A DNA stretch of 64,000 nucleotides, taken from positions 44,762,925 through 44,826,924 of the forward strand of contig OV050031.1 of assembly GCA_920105625.2 (NCBI GenBank), read 5' to 3'. Below are positions 15,492 through 24,375 of the stretch, one piece after another (within the stretch, counting starts at the first letter, position 1; the number at the start of each line of letters is the position of its first letter). A program made the position numbers and the translations under genes. The notes below the pieces were generated by a model, which ran no database searches, had not been told where the DNA came from, and saw only the letters and a list, made by a program, of their open reading frames with translations. Source of the stretch: Clusia tigrina (lineage: Eukaryota > Arthropoda > Insecta > Diptera > Clusiidae).

Positions 15492-17985
15492 CTTAATTGT
15501 GATAAGCAATGGAATTTTCAATGGTAAGGCACTTTAATTTTAATTAGCATTTTTATTTTCAATGGTAATGCAATTTCATTTTGTTTAGCAGTAAAGTGTT
15601 TAACGGTAGTGCAATTTAATTGAAATTAGAATTTAAAATTTTTAATAGTAATGCAATTTAATTTAAGTAGCATTGGAATATTCAATGGTAATGCAATTTA
15701 ACTTTAATTAGCATTGGAATTTTCACAGATAATGGAATTTAATTTAATTAAAATTGAATTTGAGTAATGCAACTGAATTTTAATTTGCTTAGAAATTTTC
15801 AATGGAAATGCAATTTAATTTTAATTTCATTGGTTACGCAATTTAACTTTAATTGGCATTGAAACTTTCAATGGTAATGCAATTTGATTTTAATTGGCAT
15901 TGGAATTGTCAATGGTAATGAAATTAAAATAAAATTGCATTTTCACTTTCATTAGCATTGGAATTGTCAATGGTAATAAAGATTAATTGTAATTAGCATT
16001 GGAATCAATGGTTGTGCAATTTAATTTCAATTGGCATTGAAATTGTAAATGTTAATGCAACTTAATTTTAATTGGAATTGGAATTTTTAATGGTAATGCA
16101 ATTTAATTGTAATTAGCATTGGAGTTGTTTATGGTAAAGCAATTTTATTTTAATTGTCATTGGAATTGTCAATGGTAATGCAATTTAACTTTAATTCGCA
16201 TTGGAATTTTCAATGGTAATGCAATTTAATTTTAATTAGCATTGGAATTGTCAATGGTAATGCAAATTAATTTTAATTACCAATGGAATTATCAATGATA
16301 ATGTATTTTAATTTTAATTGGTATTGGAATTGTCAATTGTAATGCAATTTAACTGTAATTTGCATTGGAATTTTCACTGATAATGGAATTTTATTTAATT
16401 AACATTGAATTTGAGTAATGCAACTGAATATTAATTTGCTTAGAAATTTTCAATGGAAATGCAATTTAATTTTAATTTCATTGGTTACGCAATTTAACTT
16501 TAATTGGCATTGGAACTTTCAATGGTAATACAATTTGATTTTAATTGGCTTTGGAATTGTCAATGGTAATGAAATTAAAATTAAATTGCACTTTCACTTT
16601 AATTAGCATTGGAATTGTCCATGGTTATAAAATTTAATTGTAATTAGCATTGGAATTTTCAATGGCAATGCAATTTTATTTTAATTGGCAATGGAATTAT
16701 CTCTGGTAATGCAATTTAATTTAATTATAATTGGCATAGGAACTGTCAATGGTAATGCAATTTAACTTTAATTAGCATTGGAATTTTCAATAGTAATGCA
16801 ATTGTATTTTTATTAACATTGGAATTTTCAATGGTAAAGCAATTTTAATTTTTTAATGGTAATATAATTTAATTGTAATTAGCATTGGAAATTTCAATGG
16901 TAATGCAATTTATTTTAATTAGCATTGGCATTTTCAATGGTGACGCAATTTAATTTTAATATGCGTTGGAATTTTCAATGGTAATGCAATTTAATTTTAA
17001 TAGATATTGAATATATCAATGGTAATGCAAATTAATTGTAATTAGCATTGAAATTTTCAATGGCAATGCAATTCAATTTTAATTAACATTGAAATTGTCA
17101 ATGATAATTGAACTTTATTTTAACTGGCATTGGAATTGTCAATGTAAATGCAATTTAACTTTAATTAGCTTTAGAATTTTCAATTGTAATGCCATTTAAT
17201 TTTAAATGGCAATGGAATTTTCAATAGTAATGCAATTTAATTTGAATTAGCATTAAATTTTTAGAGAAAATTTTAATTTTAATTAGCATTAAATCTTTGA
17301 ATGGTAGTGCCATTTAATTGTAATTAGAAATTAAAATTTTCAATAGTAATGCAATTTAATTTTAATAGGGATTGGAATTTTCAATGGTGATGCAATTTGG
17401 CTTTAATTAGCATTGGAATTTTTAATTGTATTGCATTTAATTTTAATTGGCATTGGAATTTTCGAAGGTATTGCAATTTAATATTAATTGGCATTGGAAC
17501 TTTCCATGATTTTGCAATTTAATTTTAATAGGCATTGGAATTGTCAATGGTTATGCCATTAATTGTAATTAGCATGGGAATTTTCAATGGTAATACAATT
17601 TAGTTTAAATTGGCATTGGAATTTTCAATGTTAATGCAATTTAATTTTAATTGGCATTGCACTTTTCAACGGTAATAAAAATTACTTTTAATTGGTATTG
17701 GAATTTTCAAAGGAAATGCAATTTAACTTTCATTGGCGTTGGAATGTCAAATTGAAATACCATTTAATTTTAACTGGCATTGGATTTTTTAATGGCAATG
17801 CATCTCAATTTTAATTAGTATTGAAAATGTCAATGGTAATGCAATTTTATTCTAATTGGCATTGGAATTGTCAATTATAATGAAATTAATTTTAATTGGC
17901 ATTGGAATTGTCAATGGTAATGCAATTTAACTTTAATTAGCAATGGAGTTTTCAATTGTAATACAATTTAATTTTAATTGGTAAT
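15492..17985 (+). repeat. HOR copy 7 (type A, truncated at right)
   Basis: This type A copy is recognisable to about 17985. There AATTTTAATTGGTAATTGAAATTAGC departs from the expected HOR order (ATTGGCAATTGAATATTC in other copies). This point is the border of the regular array. Confidence 0.8.
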
Positions 17986-19019
17986 TGAAATTAGCATTAA
18001 CATTTTTAATGGTAACGCGATTTAATTTTAATTAGCTTTGGAATTGTCAATAGTAATGCGAATTAATATAAGTAGCATTGAAATTTTCAATGGTAACGCA
18101 ATTTACTTTAGTTAGCATTGATATTTTTAATGAAAATGCAATTTTATTTTAATTAGCATTAAAATTGTCAATGGTAGTGCAATTTAATTTTAATTGACAT
18201 TGGAATTGTCACTGGTAATGCAATTGAATTTTAATTTGCATTGAAATTTTCAATGGTAATGCAATTTAATTTTAATTAGCATTGGAATTTTCAATGGTAA
18301 TGCAATTAAATTTTCATTTCCTTTGAATTTTTCAATGGTAATACAATTTAATTTGAATTGTCATTGGAATTGTCAATGCAAATGCAATTTAATTGTGATA
18401 AGCATTGGAAATTTCAATGGTAATGCAATTAATTTTAATTAGCATTGGTATTTTCAATGTTTAATGCAATTTCATTTTGTTTAGCAGTAAAATGTTTAAC
18501 GGTAGTGCAATTTAATTAAAATTAGAATTTAAAATTTTTAATAGTAATACAATTTAATTTAAGTAGCATTGGAATATTCAATGGTAATGCAATTTAATTT
18601 TAATTATCATTGGAATTTTCAATAGTAGTGCAGTTGAACTTTAATTAGCATTGGAATTTTCAATTGTATTGCAATTTAATTATAATTGGCATTGTATTTT
18701 TCGAAGATATCCTAATTTAATTTTAATTGGCATTCGAATCAATGGTTGTGCAATTTAATTTCAATTGGCATTGAAATTGTCAATGTTAATGCAACTTAAT
18801 TTTAATTGGAATTGGAATTTTTAATGGTAATGCAATTTAATTGTAATTAGCATTGGAATTGTTTTTGGTAAAGCAATTTTATTTTAATTGTCATAGGAAT
18901 TGTCAATGGTAATGCAATTTAAATTTAATTAGCATTGGAATTTTCATTGGTAATGCAATTGAATTTTAATTAACATTGGAATTTTCAATGGTAATGCAAT
19001 TCAATTTTAATTTGCTTTA
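17986..19019 (+). repeat. Diverged satellite block before LTR island 1
   Basis: This is + strand monomers in an order different from region 1. The same order recurs before the other islands (about 28090-28990, 40330-41190 and 58010-58785) and again at the right edge of the window from about 63370. Markers are GGTAACGCGATTTAATTT near 18013 and GAAGATATCC near 18703. No non-satellite sequence was seen. Confidence 0.8.
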
Positions 19020-19434
19020 AATTTTTTAATGGTAATATAATTTAATTGTAATTAGCATTGGAAATCTCAATGGTAATGCAATTGAATTTTAATTTAAATT
19101 GAAATTTTCAATTGTAATGCAATGCAATTTTAATTGGCATTGGAATTTTCAATGGTAATGCAATTGAGTTTTAATTTGCATTGAAATTTTCAATGATATT
19201 AACTAAAATTAATTTGCATTGCCATGATGATATCTATGCTAATTAAATTAAAACAATTACCATTGAAAATTTCAATGCAAATTCAAATTCAATTGCAATA
19301 CCATTGAAATTTCCAATGCCAATTAAAATTGCATTACATTACCATTGACAATTCCAATGCTAATTACAATTAAATTGCATTACCATTGAAAATTTTAATG
19401 CTAATTACAATTATATTGCATTGCCATTGAAAAT
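19020..19434. repeat. Satellite foldback (inverted repeat) upstream of LTR 1
   Basis: From 19261 to 19434 the monomers run in reverse orientation (CATTACCATTGAAAATT instead of AATTTTCAATGGTAATG). They are close to the reverse complement, in register, of the + strand monomers ending at 19195. For example GCATTGAAATTTTCAATG at 19178-19195 faces CATTGAAAATTTCAATGC at 19261-19278, and GGCATTGGAATTTTC just upstream has its counterpart further out. The loop at 19196-19260 is 65 nt. The pairing is imperfect; its outer limit is approximate. Confidence 0.8.
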
Positions 19435-19442
19435 GGTGAAGA

Positions 19443-19468
19443 TGAAATTTGTCCACTGACAAATTTCA
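19443..19468. other. 26-bp perfect hairpin at the LTR left edge, copy 1
   Basis: TGAAATTTGTC and GACAAATTTCA form an 11-bp perfect stem around the loop CACT. It overlaps the proposed LTR start, so the hairpin and the terminal TGT of the LTR share bases. Confidence 0.75.
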
Positions 19469-19863
19469 CCCACACAAAGTCTTGATTGTTCAAAATATAA
19501 TATAAATCAAAGTAAGCGAGTCAGATTTTGATTCGTTTTTTATTCTTCTTTTTGTATCAAACCAATTGTCAATCACGTTAAACATTCAGGGGGTTAAATA
19601 GTGATTGAGAATCTTTCAGAGTTTGGAGTAACACGCGTTCAAAGTAGTAATAACAAATCGAAACATCAAACAAAGAACAATTGCAAAGACCAATAGCCGT
19701 TGAAATCTTAATAAGGACAACGAAATAGAATCAACCAACTCCACAGGAGACTGAGGCTTAAATAGTCTCACAGGGACACGCTCACTCCACGGCAAGGACT
19801 TATTTCCGTAGACGAACCCTGTACATACCTGAGCTTTACCCCGGCTCGGAAAAGTTTATTACA
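19450..19863 (+). mobile_element. LTR of an LTR retrotransposon, copy 1 (414 bp)
   Basis: This is a non-satellite segment of normal base composition with TGT...ACA termini, ending in TTTATTACA one base before a primer binding site. That is the usual order of a 5' LTR and leader. A TATA-like element lies 46 bp in, implying a short U3 and a long R-U5. A second LTR, pol genes and a polypurine tract are absent, so this is only the 5' end of an element. The left end is uncertain by about 15 bp because TGAAGATGAAA just upstream offers other TG starts. All five copies have the same 414-bp length and differ at only a few positions. Copy 1 has ATCAAACC where the others have ATGAAACC, and shares CGTTCAAAG with copy 5. 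Confidence 0.75.
19496..19507 (+). promoter_or_regulatory. TATA-like element of LTR 1
   Basis: TATAATATAAAT lies in the LTR on the + strand. A possible initiator TCAGAT follows at 19521, about 27 bp from the first T. Transcription would run through the PBS and gag start into the downstream satellite. Promoter activity is inferred from position only. Confidence 0.5.
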
Positions 19864-19864
19864 G

Positions 19865-19882
19865 TGGCGCCCGAGAAGGGAC
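19865..19882 (+). other. Primer binding site, tRNA-Lys type, copy 1 (variant)
   Basis: TGGCGCCCGAGAAGGGAC begins one base after the LTR end. Other copies read TGGCGCCCGAGCAGGGAC, which differs by one base from the Lys3 PBS of vertebrate lentiviruses (TGGCGCCCGAACAGGGAC). Copy 1 carries an extra C to A change that would weaken tRNA pairing. Confidence 0.75.
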
Positions 19883-19956
19883 CTGAGACAACAAAACGAA
19901 AAGGTACAAGGAAAATCCCTCGGCTTTCATCGCATAGGGAACATCGTCTAAACAGG

Positions 19957-20115
19957 ATGGTGAAGACGAGTTGGGTATACATCCTTCGAAAGGACAAACT
20001 GGTAACCTACAGTACCGAATTCGGTTTAGATCCTTCAGGAACTGTAGAAAAATTACGAAGAAAACTCTTTCAGTTTCTGAATTCCACAGTGCTGCATAAA
20101 AATGTTCAATGGTAA
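19957..20115 (+). pseudogene. Truncated gag-like N-terminus, copy 1
   Basis: An ATG 75 bp after the PBS opens a 52-codon frame. After a W-V-Y-I-L start it has a leucine-spaced stretch with E21-F22-G23-L24, then S27-G28-T29-V30 and a basic L-R-R helix. This resembles a SAP-like helix-loop-helix fold found at the start of some arthropod Ty3/gypsy gag proteins. The last seven or so codons, ending in Q-W, come from the satellite junction at about 20103, where the element is cut off. The frame is open upstream to a GTG at 19864, but that GTG overlaps the PBS and is not a plausible start. No capsid or nucleocapsid remains, so it cannot make a working gag. The family assignment rests on a motif impression alone. 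Confidence 0.5.
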
Positions 20116-23010
20116 TGCAATTTAATTTTAATTAGCATTGGCATTGTCAATGGTAACTCAATTTTATTTTAATTAGCATGGGAATTGTCAATGGAATTTT
20201 CAATGATAATGTATTTTAATTTTAATTGGTATTGGAACTGTCAATGGTAATGCTATTTAACTTTAATTCGCATTGGAATTTTCAATGGTAATGCAATTTA
20301 ATTTTAATTGGCATTGGAATTGTCAATGGTAATGCGAATGAATTGTAATTACCAATGGAATTTTCAATGACATTGTATTTTAATTTTAATTGGTATTGGA
20401 ATTGTCAATGGTAATGCAATTTAACTTAATTTTCTATGGTAGAGCAATTTTATTTTAATTAGCATGAAAATTTTCAGTTGTAATGAAATTTAATTGAAAT
20501 TAGCATTAACATTTTCAATGGTAACGCAATTTAATTTTAATTAGCATTGGAATTGTCAATAGTAATGCGAATTAATATAAGTAGCATTGAAATTTTCAAT
20601 GGTAACGTAATTTACTTTAGTTAGCATTGATATTTTCAATGAAAATGCAATTTTATTTTAATTGGCATTAAAGTTGTCACTGGTAGTGCAATTTAATTTT
20701 AATTGACATTGGAATTGTTAATGGTAATGCAATTGAATTTTAATTTGAATTGAAATTTTCAATGGTAATGCAATCTAATTTTAATTGGCATTGGAACTTT
20801 CAATGGTAATGCAATTTGATTTTAATTGGCATTGGAATTGTCAATGGTAATGAAATTAAAATTAAATTGCATTTTCATTTTAATTAGCATTGGAACTGTC
20901 AATGGTAATAAAATTTAATTGTAATTAGCATTGGAATTTTCAATGGCAATGCAATTTTATTTTAATTGGCAATGGAATTATCTCTGGTAATGCAATTTAA
21001 TTTAATTATAATTGGCATAGGAACTGTCAATGGTAATGCAATTTAACTTTAATTAGCATTGGAATTTTCAATAGTAATGCAATTGAATTTTAATTAACAT
21101 TGGAATTTCCAATGGTAATTTAATTTAATATTAATTTGCTTTAAATTTTTTAATGGTAATATAATTTAATTGTAATTAGCATTGGCATTTTCAATGGTGA
21201 CGCAATTTAATTTTAATGGGCGTTGGAATTTTCAATGGTAATGCAATTTAATTTTAATAGACATTGGATATATCAATGGTAATGCAAATTAATTGTAATT
21301 AGCATTGAAATTTTCAGTGGCAATGCAATTCAATTTTAATTAACATTGAAATTGTCAATGATAATTCAACTTTATTTTAACTGGCATTGGAATTGTCAAT
21401 GTAAATGCAATTTAACTTTAATTAGCTTTAGAATTTTCAATTGTAATGCCATTATTTTTAAATGGCAATGGAATTTTCAATAGTAATGCAATTTAATTTT
21501 AATTAGCAATAAATTTTTAAAGATAATGCAATTTAATTTTAATTAGCATTAAATCTTTGAATGGTAGTGCCATGGTAATGCAATGGCATTGGAATTTTCA
21601 ATGGTGATGCAATTTGGCTTTAATTAGCATTGGAATTTTTAATTGTATTGCATTTAATTTTAATTGGCATTGGAATTTTCGAAGATAGTGCAATTTAATA
21701 TTAATTGGCATTGGAACTTTCCATGGTTTTGCAATTTAATTTTAATAGGCATTGGAATTGTCATTGGTTATGCAATTAATTGTAATTAGCATGGGAATTT
21801 TCATTGGTAATACAATTTAGTTTTAATTGGCATTGGAATTTTCAATGATATTGCAATTTAATTTTAATTGGCATTGCAATTTTCAACGGTAATAAAAATT
21901 ACTTTTAATTGGTATTGGAATTTTCAAAGGAAATGCAATTTAATTTTCATTGGCGTTGGAATTTCAAATTAAAATACCATTTAATTTTAACTGGCATTGG
22001 AATTTTTAATGGCAATGCATCTCAATTTTAATTTGTATTGAAATTGTCAATGGTAATGCAATTTTATTCTAATTGGCATTGGAATTGTCAATGGTAATGC
22101 AATTTACCTTTAGTTAGCAATGGAGTTTTCAATTGTAATGCAATTTAATTTTAATTGGCAATTGAATATTCAATGGTAATGCATTTTAATTTAAATTAGC
22201 ATTGGAATTTTCAATGCTAATGCAATTTAATGTTAATTAGCATACAAATTTTTAATGGTAATTCATATTAATTGTAATTAGAAATTAAAATTTTCAATAG
22301 TAATGAAGTTTAATTTTAGTTGGCATTGGAATTTTCAATGGTATTCCAATTGAATTGTAAGTTGTATTTTAATTTTCAATGGTAATACAATTTAAATTTA
22401 ATTAGCATTGGAATTGTCAATGGTAATGCAATTTTATTTTCATTTGTATTGAAATTTTCAGTGGTACTGCAATTTAATTGTAATGCGCATTACAATTTTC
22501 AATGGTAAAGCAATTGCGTTCTAATTAGCATTGGAATTTTCAATGGTAATGCAATTAAATTTTCATTTCCTTTGAATTTTTCAATGGTAATACAATTTAA
22601 TTTGAATTGTAATTGGAATTGTCAATGGAAATGCAATTTAGTTGTGATAAGCATTGGAATTTTCAATGGTAAGGCACTTTAATTTTAATTAGCATTGGTA
22701 TTTTCAATGGTAACTCAATTTTATTTTAATTAACATGGGAATTGTCAATGGTAATGCAAATTAATTGTAATTACCAATGGAATTTTCAATGATAATGTAT
22801 TTTAATTTTAATTGGTATTGGAATTGTCAATGGTAATGCTATTTAACTTTAATTCGCATTGGAATTTTCAATGGTAATGCAATTTAATTTTAATTGGCAT
22901 TGGAATTGTCAATGGTAATTCAAATGAATTGTAATTACCAATGGAATTTTCAATGATATTGTATTTTAATTTTAATTGGTATTGGAATTGTCAATGGTAA
23001 TGCAATTTAA

Positions 23011-23504
23011 CTTAAGTTTCTATGGTAGAGCAATTTTATTTTAATTAGCATGAACATTTTCAGTTGTAATGAAATTTAATTGAAATTAGCATTAACATTT
23101 TCAATGGTAACGCAATTTAATTTTAATTAGCATTGGAATTGTCAATAGTAATGCGAATTAATATAAGTAGCATTGAAATTTTCAATGGTAACGTAATTTA
23201 CTTTAGTTAGCATTGATAATTTCAATGAAAATGCAATTTTATTTTAATGCAATTTAACTTAAGTTTCTATGGTAGAGCAATTTTATTTTAATTAGCATGA
23301 ACATTTTCAGTTGTAATGAAATTTAATTGAAATTAGCATTAACATTTTCAATGGTAACGCAATTTAATTTTAATTAGCATTGGAATTGTCAATAGAAATG
23401 CGAATTAATATAAGTAGCATTGAAATTTTCAATGGTAACGCAATTTACTTTAGTTAGCATTGATATTTTCAATGAAAATGCAATTTTATTTTAATTGGCA
23501 TTAA
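23011..23504 (+). repeat. 247-bp tandem duplication in satellite
   Basis: CTTAAGTTTCTATGGTAGAG at 23011 recurs at 23258, and the sequence following each is nearly identical. The period of 247 bp is about six monomers. The same duplication is present in the next super-unit at 35201 and 35448, so it predates that duplication. Confidence 0.8.
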
Positions 23505-24354
23505 AGTTGCCAATGGTAGTGCAATTTAATTTTAATTGACATTGGAATTGTCAATGGTAATGCAATTGAATTTTAATTTGCATTGAAATTTTCAATGGTA
23601 ATGCAATCTAATTTTAATTGGCATTGGAATTGTCAATGGTAATGAAATTAAAATTAAATTGCATTTTCATTTTAATTAGCATTGGAACTGTCAATGGTAA
23701 TACAATTTAATTGTAATTAGCATTGGAATTTTCAATGGCAATGCAATTTTATTTTAATTGGCAATGGAATTATCTCTGGTAATGCAATTTAATTTAATTA
23801 TAATTGGCATAGGAACTGTCAATGGTAATGCAATTTAACTTTAATTAGCATTGGAATTTTCAATAGTAATGCAATTGAATTTTAATTAACATTGGAATTT
23901 CCAATGGTAATTCAATTTAATATTAATTTGCTTTAAATTTTTTAATGGTAATATAATTGTAATTAGCATTGGCATTTTCAATGGTGACGCAATTTAATTT
24001 TAATGGGCGTTGGAATTTTCAATGGTAATGCAATTTAATTTTAAGAGACATTGGATATATCAATGGTAATGCAAATTAATTGTAATTAGCATTGAAATTT
24101 TCAGTGGCAATGCAATTCAATTTTAATTAACATTAAAATTGTCAATGATAATTCAACTTTATTGTAACTGGCATTGGAATTGTCAATGTAAATGCAATTT
24201 AACTTTAATTAGCTTTAGAATTTTCAATTGTAATGCCATTATTTTTAAATGGCAATGGAATTTTCAATAGTAATGCAATTTAATTTTAATTAGCATTAAA
24301 TTTTTAAAGATAATGCAATTTAATTTTAATTAGCATTAAATCTTTGAATGGTAG

Positions 24355-24375
24355 TGCCATGGTAATGCCATGGCA
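24355..24375. repeat. Short perfect palindrome in satellite
   Basis: TGCCATGG and CCATGGCA form an 8-bp stem around TAATG. It sits where a monomer has been lost compared with GTGCCATTTAATTG in region 1, and marks a deletion joint. Equivalent copies are at 36591, 45830 and 54924. Confidence 0.7.

Larger units (their letters stand above)
1..17985 (+). repeat. AT-rich satellite array, 41-bp monomer in ~2.97-kb HORs
   Basis: The whole stretch is a head-to-tail array of a degenerate ~41-bp monomer. It can be read as GCATTGGAATTTTCAATGG followed by TAATGCAATTTAATTT and TAATTA. Individual monomers differ, but the order of variants recurs about every 2967 bp. I find no gene, RNA gene or unrelated insertion in it; every frame is broken by frequent TAA and TAG codons. 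The array is still open at the left edge of the window. It ends at a register break near 17985, where the sequence passes directly into a different arrangement of the same monomer. Confidence 0.95.

Noticed and set aside
1..17985. CRISPR-like array of short direct repeats
   Set aside because: Repeats and intervening parts are all variants of one 41-bp AT-rich monomer with no unique spacers and no cas genes, and the array extends over tens of kilobases.
19443..19468. MITE or DNA transposon terminus
   Set aside because: The hairpin is only 26 bp with no target-site duplication or partner inverted repeat at the other end of the island.
19865..19882. tRNA gene fragment
   Set aside because: The 18 bases are the complement of a tRNA 3' end in PBS position just after an LTR. 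No cloverleaf can be built around them.
19864..19956. Upstream part of the 83-codon frames starting at GTG (also at 29839, 42034 and 51127)
   Set aside because: The GTG is the base before the PBS plus its first two bases, so the leader is probably untranslated. The first ATG in this frame is 93 bp downstream.
19450..20103. Endogenous retrovirus
   Set aside because: Only an LTR, PBS and the start of gag are present. No pol or env is visible, and the short gag start looks more like a Ty3/gypsy-type element than a vertebrate retrovirus.
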